Position numbers and translations under genes: made by a program. From Bimastos eiseni (taxonomy: Eukaryota; Annelida; Clitellata; Crassiclitellata; Lumbricidae), in the NCBI GenBank assembly GCA_959347315.1, contig OY365807.1, positions 17,379,611 through 17,443,610 on the forward strand: 64,000 nt of DNA, in the 5' to 3' direction. Positions 1 through 12,900 of this stretch are shown here, one piece after another. The notes beneath the pieces are model-generated. The model did no database searches. It was not told where the DNA came from and saw nothing but the letters and a program-made list of their open reading frames with translations. How positions within the stretch are numbered: the stretch's first letter is position 1; every line of letters begins with the position of its first letter.

Positions 1-862
1 CTTAAATTCAACATCTAATGTTGAGTTCCGATTCATTGGCAATGCATAGGCTTCTCCGAAACAATTTTTTAGGGGGAGGGCGCACGTGCTTCTGTACCGC
101 ATTCGCAGTAGAAGCATGTCATGGCGGTAATATTGGAAATCAGACATTTTAAATGACAATGATAATTTGTGTCTCATTCATTACAACGACATACTATCTC
201 GTGCTGATAAATTGGTACAGTTAAGTGTAATTTCATGCCAGTACAATTTGGCTGTAAGTGAATCTGCATGTGCCATGAACCGCCATGTGTTGCATCTACC
301 AACTCTACTCTACTCTCTCTAATGAGCTAATTTACTTATTTACATTATATCTCTGACTCTATGACATCATAGTTAGAAGCTTCGTGATTATGCATCTTTG
401 CATCATTGAATTTTCAGAAGTTGTCGAAAAAATGCATTAATGATAAATTTTATTTTTATCATTAAACTGCATCTTGAGTTCTTGACATACACATATGTAC
501 TCACACACTTACACACATATAATTATATATAATAAGTACCGTAGATGCAATGTGCTGTCTGGTAAATGGCTCTTAGGGAGGGTGCTATGGATGTAAAACG
601 TTTCGTCAAATGTTCAAACTATGCTGCAACAATTTGTATTTTAGTTTTGGAAATTTCAACTGAAAACTGTTTGGCCAGATTACCATAGTCTACACTAGTG
701 TCATTAATTCATTCTTCTTCTTCTCCTTCCTCTCCTCCTTCTCCTTCTTCTCCTCCTCTTCCTCCTTCTCCTTCTTCTTTTTCTTTCTCTGTTTCTCCTT
801 TTTTCATCTTGTTCTTCTTCTTTAAATGATGCGTTAGCATTGATTATTTTTCTGTTTTGTAG
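1..862 (+). other. robo intron (5' part outside window)
   Basis: No exon seen. AT-rich sequence ends in a pyrimidine-rich tract (712-825) that leads into the Ig4 acceptor. Confidence 0.7.
712..825 (+). repeat. long pyrimidine tract (TTC/TCC)n before robo Ig4 exon
   Basis: About 110 bases almost wholly C and T on the plus strand, made of TTCTTC, TCCTCC and similar units, lying about 40 bases upstream of the acceptor at 862. It can serve as an extended polypyrimidine tract and could form triplex DNA. Confidence 0.85.
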
Positions 863-987
863 CCCAGCCTTCGTTTCTTGTTACACCTCGAGACAGAGTT
901 GCTGGGATTGGTCGAAAGGCAATCTTCCGTTGTGAGGTCACAGGAAACCCAGCCCCTGCTGTCTTCTGGAACAAGGAAGGTAGCCAG
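863..987 (+). CDS. robo: robo exon: first half of Ig4
   Basis: The acceptor follows a long pyrimidine tract and ends TTTTGTAG; the donor is CAG|GTAAGC. Entry phase is 1. It encodes the start of an Ig domain with the strand-B cysteine (IFRCEV) and the core tryptophan ([10 protein letters not shown]), the GNPxPAxFWxxEGSQ pattern of Robo Ig4. The preceding exon is outside the window. Confidence 0.93.
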
Positions 988-3900
988 GTAAGCTCTTCCA
1001 GGTTGGAATCTTTAAGTGGGTGAAGGTGCTATGTAAATGTCCAACTACATGATATGTGTACATACATATGTACATCCATATTTGTATACATGATGATAGT
1101 TACTATAGCAACTATTATAGTACTTATTGTTATTTTGTGAGAGGCGCTATATAAATCTATAGATAGTAATAGTTTCAGTTTAACGACACTGTGATAAAAT
1201 AGATCATTAGTGTCGACCTCCTCCTTTATCCAGGCTTGGAACTAGCACTGTCAGAGTGCAAACAGTGGAGGAGTTAAATCTCAAGCTACAGTACGATAAG
1301 TATATATAATATATTATATATCTATTTCTGTGCTAACATTCGTATGAATATAGACACGAATTCTGAAGTTTAAACTAATCCTATTCTTCATATAAAAGAC
1401 AAAACTGTTTTCTTTTAAGTGAACAATTTTCATGTTGTTGATTGATTGGTAGACGCTGATCTTTCCGAATCAGGATCACGGCCGACTTTCTGTTTCCGAT
1501 GACGGAACGCTCACGATCGATTCCGTGGAGCGGGAAGACATGGGCGAATACGTCTGCAAAGGACTAAGCATTGCAGGCAGTGCATTTGCCAAGGCCAGGC
1601 TCGAGGTCAAAGGTAAATGATGTTAGTTAGAATTGGTCTCCATAAAGGGTCATGGTTGTGGTCATTAATTGGCATCAGAAAGTACATCAGATCGTCTGCT
1701 GTCAGAGTTTATTATGAGAAAAATCTCAAAGAAGACAGCGGAGAAGTCAAGCATAAAAGTGAACGGTCTATGAATAGTTTATTTGTCAATTGGCTTGAAA
1801 TTAAAGTTTATGATCAGAGTTATCCATAGAATGATGGCTCTTCTTCATTTTCCTTTCTTCAATTTTTAACGGGTTCTTGGTTTACCTGGAATTTTGCTAG
1901 CATTGTTAATTTTTATGATTTTTAGTTGATGGTGTTTTATTTAAGTTACTCACTTGTATCACGACATTTTTTTCTTACAAGGCAGCCGTCATTCGAAACC
2001 ATTTTGGTCAGGCAACTCAATGAATGGTTTGTGCTTCAAATGAGCCACAATTCGCGTAAGTGGAAGAGGTGAAGGAGGAGCATAGAAGAACAAGGAGGTT
2101 AAGGATGGCATGTTGTATACTTTGGTTGTAGATATAAACTCAAGACCCTGCCCATAATACATCTGGGTATTCAGAATCAGACCTTTTCTGTAAGCAATGT
2201 TGCTTTGTTGCCTAGTATTATCGATAACAATTTATTGAATTTTGGTCACTGTTAAATTTTGGTTATAATTGAGGATGTGAACTTCTATTTTCTGATTGAT
2301 TGATATATTGTATATCTATTAACTTAATACATTAGCTATTCGTGCTTGACAAAGCAGTAAGTACCACTCAGAGTGCTGACACATTGCTAAATTTGGTTGT
2401 AGATATAGATTCAAGACCTCCTCCCATAATACACGTTGGGCCTCAGAATCAGACACTTCCTGTTAGCAGCGTAGCGATGTTGCCTTGTTCTGCCAGCGGG
2501 GAACCACAGCCTGTCATTCGATGGCAGCGAAATGGACGGGTTATTTCTCTACGTGATCCTCGATTCACCATTCTCGACTCTGGGATGCTGCAGATCTCAG
2601 GTAAAAGATTTTGAGAGGATCCTCAGTGGTGCTACATAAATGTCTTCTGTTGTATTTGTAGATACAAGTTTGCATAGCATCACTTCAAGAGAACCTATCA
2701 AAATTGTTTAGATTACATTACTTGCTTCTTTAACTAGCAGAATCAAATTCATATTTGGTCATGATGGACCTTATATAAGTTCCAGTGAATTAACATACAT
2801 ATGAAACACATCCTGGGTAGTATATGTCTCAAAGGCCCTTTCCATAATATAATGTAATTAAATATCTGTAGAACACTAGTAAAGAATAATGCAGTCATAC
2901 TTCATTGTGCAGTTGTTATGAACTGATGAAGATTTTAATTTCAATTTAGTATCACATTTTCTCAATATTAAGCTTAAATATAAAAACAGAATTTTGCACA
3001 GCAAGTGTTACACGAAAAATGATGCTCAGAAATGATATTATTCATTAGCAATTTTGCATTGTTTTTGCTATCAGCTGTGTCTTGCACACTGCAGCTTCTT
3101 TGAAGTTTGATATGTGTATTAAGTGGCCTTTAATGGTACTAATAGTCAGCCTTCTGCTAACAGCTGTTCACTAGGGTTGTCTTTATTCTTTGTGTGCCTT
3201 TTGTGTGTGTGTGTGCGTGCGTGCGCGTGTGTGTGTGTGTGACGGTGTCAGTTTGCATCACAACTAAGAGTGTGTGTACACTGTATTAGTTTCCAGATTA
3301 GATTATATTGTATTATTTTGTCTAACAAGGTGGTCAGTAGCAACACTGGCTTGAGCATAGTGATGCATGGTCTGAAGCAAAAAGTAGACACTGCAGAGGG
3401 TTACATTTATCAGACATAAAATAACCTTTATCATCCTCACATCATTTATTATCCTTTACTGAATTTGGTTGATGCCAAGAAACTTGCTAGAGCACACTCT
3501 AGCACAGTGCTACTCAAACTGTGGTCCGCGGCCCGATACCGGGTCGCGGAGGTTTCGTTACCGGGCCGCGGATTGACACCAGAAATTTTAATTAAATTAA
3601 AAAATAATAATTGGTAAAAAAATTTTTACTTATGAGGCACTTATTAATATTTTATTTTATGAACAACTTAATTAGGTTTAGCGCTATATAATATTCATAT
3701 ATGACGTCAAAATTAATTACGTTAATATTTTTTCTTTTTATTAAATCTTCCGTTCAAAAACTTTCTTAGTTAGAAAATAGAAAATTGAATAGAAATAAAA
3801 ATTGAGAAATCACCATGGCAAAGCAAGGACCAATGGATAGCTTTTTAACAAGAAAAAGATCTCGTTCGGAAAATAAACGCGAATGCTTGGATTTAGAAGA

Positions 3901-6900
3901 AAAAGATGAATCAGAATCTGATGATGGCTGTTCCGTTAAAATTTCACAAGTTTCCGCTAATAGTAAGTCCCAAAAAAATCGAAACAGCTTTATTCGCAAA
4001 TATGACGAATCGTATATTCGGTTCGGATTTATACCAAATTCAGAAAATCAAAATTTTGAAAAGCCTCAGTGCGTTATTTGCGGCGACGTTTTGTCAAACG
4101 AAGCACTGAAACCGTCAAAACTGATTAGACATTTACAAACAAAACACAAAGAACTGAGTTCAAAACCAAAAGAGTTTTTTGAAAGAAAACATGACGAATT
4201 AAAAGGTTGTCAGAAGAAAATTTATGTTTTATCTCATACGAATGTTTCAGCATTACGAGCTTCATACAAGGTAGCTCTTCGTATTGCGAAAGCTGAGAAG
4301 CCTTACATAATCGGCGAACAGTTGCTGGTGGGATGTATTAAAGATGTGTGTCAGGAAATGTTGGGAGAGTGTGCAGCAACAAAGGTAGCTCGTGTGCCCT
4401 TGTCAAATGACACAATTGCTCGACGAATCAATGATATCGCAAACGATATGGAAGAACAGCTCATACAGCAAATAAAGTCAGCAAACTGGTTTTCTTTGCA
4501 ACTCGATGAATCTACTGACATAGCTAACTTGGCTATTTTGCTGGTGTATGTACGTTTTGAACATGACGGTGATTTGAAAGAAGAGTACCTTTGTTCTATT
4601 TCACTTCCGACAAACACTACAAGTGCTGAAGTTTTCAATGCTTTGAATGGATATATTGTTGATCAATCAGGACTTAGTTGGCGATATTGCATTGGCATAT
4701 GTACTGACGGAGCTGCTGCAATGACTGGGCGCCATTCTGGAGTTGTTGCCCGAATAAAAGCAGTTGCACCCGAATGCAAATCAACGCACTGTTTTATTCA
4801 CCGAGCAAGTCTAGCCACTAAGAAAATGTCCGTTGAACTCAACCACATTCTTAACAAAATTGTGAAAATAGTAAACTATGTAAAAGCCAATGCTTTGAAT
4901 TCACGTATATTTTCGTCGTTGTGTGATGATATGGGTGCTGACCATAAACAGCTTTTGTTGCATGCTGAAGTACGCTGGCTGTCGAGAGGCAAAGTGCTGT
5001 CCAGGGTTTTTGAGCTTTGCAACGAACTTGCTGTTTTCATGCAACACAAAAAACCAGACTGGTCGCAAATGTGCCGAGACGCTAACTGGGTTGCAAAGCT
5101 AGCTTATTTGGCAGGTATTTTTTCAGTGTTCAATGAGCTTAACAGCTCAATGCAAGGGAAGATGTCCTCCATTTTTGCAACGGCTGACAAAATCGATGGC
5201 ATGAAACGGAGGTTAGAAGCATGGAAAGCCAGAGTTTTGAGGGATGGCTGTTACGATATGTTCCCTAATTTGATATCCGCCATCGATGATAAACGTGAAG
5301 AGATTGATGCTGAATCCTTGAAGAATCTGATTACGGAACATCTATCTTCTCTGACAGAGCGTTTTGAATTTTACTTTCCCAAAGAACAAGATCCCAGAAA
5401 AGGAACTGGGTGGATTCGTAATCCATTTATGCCACTGAAGGATGACTTGGATGTTTCTTTGGAAGACAAGTTGTTGCAATTAGCTGCTGATGAGGGATTC
5501 AAAATGATTTTCGAAACTACCTCGCTCGCTGGATTTTGGATAAAAGCAAGAGAAGAATATCCTGAACTTTCTGTTATTGCTTTAAAAGTTATTTTGCCAT
5601 TCCCATCTACTTACTTGTGCGAGTCTGGATTTTCTACTATGAGCATCATTAAAACAAAGCACAGAAACAATCTTGATATTCGCTCTCCTTTTCGAGTTGC
5701 ACTTTCGACAATAGAACCAAGACTTGACAAACTTGTTAGCCAAAAGCAGGCACATTGCTCACATTAATTTGTGCTGGTTTAAGTAAATAATTATGAATAA
5801 ACATTGTTTAAGAAAATGTCCATTGGACTTTATGTAAAATTACTTTTCGGATTTTGAACTGAATAAATAACCTAGTCCTGGCTAAAAATCAAACCAACAT
5901 GCGTCTGCAGTTGAGACGTCGTATTTAAACCCCCATCGATTTCAACCTTTTTAACATAAAATGTAATTACCAAGGGCCGCGCAGCTTCGGTGCTCCAAGT
6001 TACCGGTCCTCAACACAAGAAAGTTTGAGAAGCACTGCTCTAGCAGCTTTAAGCCAGCAAAGGACGTCTTTGGGACATTTTTGAAGGGCACTATAACACA
6101 TTCAGTTATGTTACCAAGCATTGCATAGTGTCTCCCCTACATGTGGAATTTGGAGGTGTTTCCCCAATATTGATTTAAGACATAGATGCCAAATGCTTTT
6201 TGGGCCAGTGGCAACATTTCCTAGCAAGTAGCGGACCAGGATGCTGAAGAATCCGGAGCAAAATGAGAATGGGCATCTGAGATGGGGCTTGGTGAGCTGA
6301 CCTCCAGATAACTTTTGCCAACCAAATGTTAAATGGTGCATTTTAGCATCCAAACAGCCAAAGTAGGCTTATAAAATATTGATCTTCATTATCAATGACA
6401 AAGATCACAGTAGTCATTGGGCAAGACTTTGCAGGTCAAAAATACATAGTTGGTATGCCAGAAATGGCCATCGGGCTGACTCTTTGCCATTGCTGATATG
6501 TAGACTTATCTGCTGCGGTGTTTAGATCTTCGTAAGACGGACTCTGGTTTGTACATCTGCAAAGCGATCAGTGAGACTGGAGAGACTGCATGGAGTGCTG
6601 CACTGATCGTGGAAATGCCTACCAATCCATCGATTATCTTTCATCGCACGCCAGAGCCTTCAACTTTTCCGGGTTCTCCGTCGAAACCATCGATATCGGA
6701 TGTTACAGAGACGACTGTCCGACTGATGTGGCGGAACAACGCAAACCATGGAGCATCTCCTGTTTTCGCCTACACAGTGGAATACTTCAGCCATGAAACG
6801 GGAAAGGTAAAAAGAAACAATATATTATTGGTATTAGTAAACATTTTATATTATATTACTTATATTATTGTACTAGTTGTTCTTATTATTAAGACAGAGA

Positions 6901-9900
6901 GAGAGATTTTTTATTCCACTTCTGAAGTGCCATTATACAAACATCTTACAGAGTTTCATAACAATAATGTACTAATTATACATCGTTTCATTGCATTCAA
7001 TTGCTAAAGTCAAAAGGTAGACCCAAAAGAACCAATGGTTCTGCTTACAGATCACTGAATAACACCATTATTATTATTTGCCTGAGGTACATATCCTTTG
7101 ACAGGACTTGTTGTTACTATTACGTTTTTCCCATGGTAAGCATAATCTCTTAGGTTCTTAGAAATTATTCAGAGAATAACAACCATCCTGGGACTAACAA
7201 ACCTCATCTCCACTGGAGTCCATAAACCTTCCCCTGAAGACCATGGCATCATATAAGTGAGTGCAGATGAAAAGGCGCTGGAAAAGATGGTTTATCTAAA
7301 AGGGCTTGCCGGAAATTGTAGATATATTGCGATATCTGCACTCTATCTACAATTTCCGGCAAGCCTTTTTAGATAAACCATCTTTTCAAGCATGTGGCCA
7401 GCCTCAGCAATAAATTTAACGCCTGACTGATTGATTACAATTATTATCATCAGTATTATTTATGGATGTAGTAGAAGTTGTAGTAGTAGCAGTGCTAGTA
7501 GCATTTTTAATGGTAGCTCTGATATTGGTATGAGTATTAATAAATCCAAGTTTTAGTTTTAACTTTCTTGGATCGTTGTTTGTTCTTGAAAACTAAAAGA
7601 AAGGATCGTCTGTATTTTCTTTGCATGATTTTACACGTGGATCCATTCTACGGAATTCACTACTACAGACTTAGCATTATTATTTACATTTCATACATAT
7701 CATCCCACAGGGCTCATTGTTAATGATGGTGAAAATTATCCTCTGAGTTCTTTGAAACTATCCGGACAATGACAACCATTGAAACTCTTCTCTTATCTCG
7801 TTTCACAGGCAATTAAAGACTTTCCAGCTTCCCATGCTTTCAGAATAAATTAATGAACTAGTGCAAAATGAATATCTGACTTCCGATAATGAGCATTTAT
7901 TAATTTTATTGTAAGGTATGATAATGATAACTTAACACTAACAATAAAAACTGCATCAGTTTCCCATTCGCTTTCAGTTCACTCATCGTTGAAGTGTTGA
8001 GGTCAGGTTCACATTCAGTATAATTCGCTCTATGAAAGCAGCTTAACATGTGTGTGATAACGTAACAACCCTGTCATGGTTGTAATGTGATCGAATACTT
8101 TTAGGGTTGGATAGTCGCTTCAGACTCCGTGTTGGAACAAACATATGTGGTGCGAGGCCTTCAACCAGACACTGCCTACATGTTCCTAGTGCGGGCACAG
8201 AATTCACACGGACTCAGTCTGCCGAGTCAGGTCACTGCTCCGATCCGAACTAAAGGTCAGAACTAATCGAGCATTGAACGCTGCTGATGTGGCAGCTAAT
8301 CATTGGCAATGAATTTTAATTTTTTTCGTCCAAGCTAGAAGTGATCCTTTAGGACATGCAAAATGCCATGGACAACAGACAAAGTCATATTTCAATTATT
8401 TATTATTTTATGTATTATGATGTATCAGTCCTGTATTCAACACATAACATGAGAGGGGATTACCATATTAATTAACATTTGTTTTGCTCTGTTATGGGAT
8501 CATAATGCGCCTGCAATTAAACAACTTTCAAAACTGTTGCCTTCTAATAATTTAGCTTGTGTCATCAACTTATGTGGGTCATCTGCTAAGGTAATCTGGA
8601 ATTACTTTATTTTTCGTGGTGCTTTCCCTCACTTCTTAGCACCTCAACAATCATCATCAATTACATCTTGTCTCACATTAAAGGTAATATTTCTTAGTTA
8701 CATTACAGAATCTTATAATTCTCTTGTTGCCTTATATCCTCTTGCCATAGGTGTTGGTAATTCGCAGTCTCGACCAACAGTGCCTGCTCTCGACCTTTCC
8801 CTTGTATCCGAGAAACTGTCCAGCCAGGTCGTGACCTTGCTATCTGGTGAGGTGATGAGCTCGACTGCCGTCAAGGTCACATGGGAGATCCGCAAGAATA
8901 ACCGGTTCATCGAGGGGTTTCACATCCACTATCGGACAATAGCAGAGCTGGACAGCCACTCTGCAGCGACCAAGTCCTTTGCAACGGAAACAGTGCAGAG
9001 CAGCAGTGCCACCATGTACACCCTGCACAATCTGGAAAAGGATTCCTGGTACGAGATCCACATCCAGCCATTCTACCTGAGCGTCATAGGACAAGCGAGT
9101 AACTCAATCCGAGTCAAGACACTGGAGGACAGTAAGCACATTTATTTTACTTGTCGTTTATGACGATCTTTCATGTAAACGCCTTTAGTGCTTTTAGTCC
9201 ACTCCATTGTTTATGGTCTCATGATTCAACTGTCTAAATCATCTAATGTAGAAATTTCTATATGACCAATTTCATAATATATGTGGTTAGCAGTTGAGGG
9301 TCACACTTAGGTTAAACCACGTTTACTGATGTAACTCATCCAGTTAGACAGATGCAGCCAAGACCCAACAAGTCCAGACAACCAATACATGTAGATCTAT
9401 ACACAAAAGTCCATGGGTTTGACTCTATGTAGTGGGCAGAGTTTGATTGATTCATTTATTCTAAATTATTGTAAATTATATTTAACTAGAAGGACAGTCG
9501 ATTTGTATGCTAGTCAGACAGTCTAGATATGAAGCCCTAATGAATACTTGAATGGAGCCAAGGTGGAAGACTGTTATGGTCAAAGCAAATAGTTACTAGG
9601 TCCTAATATACTGGCCCTGAGTTCCTTTGTTGCCTACATTATTCGTGACCATATTTATTGCATTTCGATGATGGTTTCAACTAGAGGCAAGGTAGCTACA
9701 GCTTACTCTGATTTGTTTTGTGAGGACTTTGAAAATCGTCTTTGAGTAATGCCCATGACCAGCTGTACAATGTGCTGGATCTATCTAAGCAGTAAATATT
9801 TTATTAAAGTATATTTATTTGTGCAAATGGCACCACTTAAGTATCAGATGACAAGATTAAAGGTTGATAAGATTGTTTCATATGCCGTGCATCACACATT

Positions 9901-12900
9901 GGCTATTTGGTTGAGCACTTGCCTCATTGTGTGCAGGGCGCACATTCGATTCACTTTCATAGTTGCCATTGCAAAGAAATGTCATTTACTTGCTGACTTA
10001 ATTTTAGCACCATCAGCTGCACCGCAGAATGTCCGAGCGAGTATGGTCGACAATGACACGCTGCACATCACATGGGACGCTCCACCAAGACAGCACTTCA
10101 ACGGAGCCCTACGTGGGTATAAGGCAAGTGCTAACTCTATTTCATCTGACCAACTCTCATCTTACCATGACTCAAACCTAATTGATAGATACCTGATTGA
10201 TTGATACCTAATTGATTTGCTGATCTTACTATGCCTCATTGTGTTATACCTCATCTTACCATGCTTTATGTTACCATACCTCATTTTACTTTGTACAATT
10301 TTACTACACCTTCCCACTATCTTGGGATTTCACGTCTTACCAAATCTGGTCTTACCATAGTGGATCTAACCTTATACCGGCTACCTCATTGTACAGTACC
10401 TCATCTTGCCATACCCAAACTAAACACCTTCATTTTCAGATCTACATCTATGGAAATGAGACGAAGTTCGATCATCAGATACAGATTAACTCATCGCTCG
10501 ATTCGATCTATGTGGATGGGATGATCAAGGACATGAACTACAAAATCCAGATGGCCGCTTGGAACAAAATGGGCGAAGGTCTCAGAAGTGAAGCAATTCA
10601 AATTGGTGAATCAATCAGTTTATCTGAGTCTCAATTCTCAATTGGTAAATTTCTAGATAGCACAGGTATTGTCTTGTACTGTTGAATATGTATGATATCT
10701 CCCATAGACCCAGCTGGCAAATTTATGCAGCACGTCTTACAGAAGAATACAACTCAGAGGCCTCTGCATTTATCTTCCATGCCTTTTAGTGTCATAATTT
10801 TGATTCTCTGCTTTGACTTTAAATTATTTCACTTTTTTTCGTACTTTACCTAGATTCACTTTCTTTATGTTATTTTAATTTACCTCACATAACTTTGCAT
10901 GTCTTTACATTATCGTGGTTTGCGCTCGTTTGTTACCTTCACTTCACATTCCATTACCCTGTGATTACCTCTGTTTATCGTATGGTTGTTGTTGTCATGT
11001 TGTCTCTACGTAGGTCCAATGATGAGCAGCCCACGACAGAATCTGCTGCAGGAGCCGTGGTTCATAGCAACTCTGATCGTATCGATTGGTGGAGTCCTCT
11101 GGCTCAGCCTTTGCCTCTTCAGCATCTGGGTCTACCGGAAACGCAAGGCTTGCAAGAAACTGCCGAAGAGCGGTATGAACGACTGGCTCATTGCTACTCA
11201 ACCACTTTCTAGGCATTGGTCTTTAGAGCTTCAGGACAAAACATATGATTGACTAATGTGTATATAACTTATATACAGTAAATATATTATATATAATTCA
11301 TATATAGCATTATTTATAGACTTTGTTTAACTTATATAGATATATAATAAATATATGATTTATAAAATTCTGCATAATTTATAAGTTGTATATGTAATTT
11401 ATATATATAATTTAAGTCAAAACAATTGTGCAATTTGACATACTTTTGAAATATATATTTCCAGATTAGATTGAATTAGAACACTTACTCTGATGTGTTG
11501 TTTTCATTCCAGTTCATATGAACAAAGTCGCTGTTGATGGTTCAAGGTAACTGCCTCAGTTCCATTCTCATCATTGTTTCCAATTTAACAAACACTCTTG
11601 TCACTCTTCCTGACTGTGCAAACATTGTTGTCACTGTTTCTAATTTAACAAACATTCTTGTCACTGTTCCTAACTGTGGAAACATTTTTGTCACTGTTTC
11701 TAATTTCACAAACATTATTGTCGCTTTCTATTTAACAAACATTCTTTTCATTGTTTCTAATTTAACAAGCATTCTGAGTTCTGCAGTGACAAAGGTGCTC
11801 ATAGTCTCTGTGAGATGGCACAGATATCTGACTGTTTAAGCCATTACTATATACTCAATCCATATGTTGCACATACTGACCTCTTTAACCCAAGAGTACT
11901 CTCTGCCAATTGAAACAATATTTTGCTGACTAGTTGCTCCTGTGTCCTCTGGATGCTCCTTGTGAATTAAATGAGTTATATGTGTGTGTATTCTTTTCAA
12001 TATTTCTACTGTTATAAATATACTTGACACTGTTTCTAAATTAATCAACGTTTTTGTCACTGTTTATAGTTTGACAGACAATGCAGTAGATTATGCACTA
12101 TTTTCATAAAACCCAGTTGACCTCTTTAAGATAAAATATATACAGGAATGAAATTACATGTCAGAAGTATGATTTTTTTCCTGATGTTTCTGTGGTAGGA
12201 ATGGGGGAGGTATGTTCACTCCTACTGTGATGAATGGCTATGTGGACAAACAGGTGGCAGCCAGTAATGGTAAGACTTGTGTCTCATATTTATTTACTAT
12301 TAAAACTATTTACATGCTATTTTGAAACGATGATAGTACAGGTAAACATAAAACTTGTTTACGTTCTTACAATTCAAAGATAACAAGTTCATGTAGCACT
12401 CCTGTTTACTGTTAAGCTTAAACTCAAATACAGGAACGCTTTGTTACTTCACCAGTTGCCTTTATAATCTTATGCCTACATCTGACAAATGGGAGACTGA
12501 GTTGGCCGATGTGGATGGTTTTGGTATTCCATGGAAGGCCTTCCATCCAGTGCACTAAGAGCTCTTAACTCAAATTATAAGTTCATTTCATTTCAATTGG
12601 GTAACGTGCTGGACCATCAATAAGAGCGATTTAAATTAACACAAGGAGAGTAAATACTTCAAAATGTTTGTTCCACTGGCATACGAATACGTCAGCTGTA
12701 CATTGCCTCGGGAAGATCAGGCATCGAGATTGACCACCTGACCAGTGACCATGTTTACTGTGTTGGAGAAAATGATGTCATCACTTCAAGCTATGACTAC
12801 CTCTTGGAGTCACTACTTTTCTCTTGTGCATCGTATTCTTTTTGAAAGACTTATGAAAATTTAGAACAAAAGTTTTGTCTGTGATTAGCCGCAAACAGTA

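Larger units (their letters stand above)
3505..6037 (+). mobile_element. complete hAT DNA transposon in robo intron
   Basis: Terminal inverted repeats CAGTGCTACTCAAACT (left) and its complement with one mismatch (right, ending AAGCACTG) enclose 2533 bp. Both ends are flanked by the identical 8-bp duplication CTCTAGCA (3497-3504 and 6038-6045), the hAT hallmark. Inside is one unbroken 650-residue transposase frame with a start, stop and polyadenylation signal, so the copy looks young and perhaps still functional. It has the same orientation as robo and lies between the exons ending 2600 and starting 6526. Confidence 0.95.

Noticed and set aside
2342..2402. Start codon-like opening before the Ig5 exon as an internal Robo start
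   Set aside because: The phase-1 acceptor at 2402 joins exactly to the Ig4 exon; the open stretch before it is intronic.
3766..3999. Minus-strand frame across the transposase start
   Set aside because: Antisense shadow of the transposase frame.
8537..8750. Upstream extension of the FN3-2 frame as extra Robo coding sequence
   Set aside because: A good acceptor at 8750 in the right phase starts the conserved region, and the extension has no Ig/FN3 features.
11534..11839. A 101-codon frame in a robo intron
   Set aside because: Arises from the TTGTCACTGTTTCTAATTTA tandem repeat; not in phase as an exon and has no domain.
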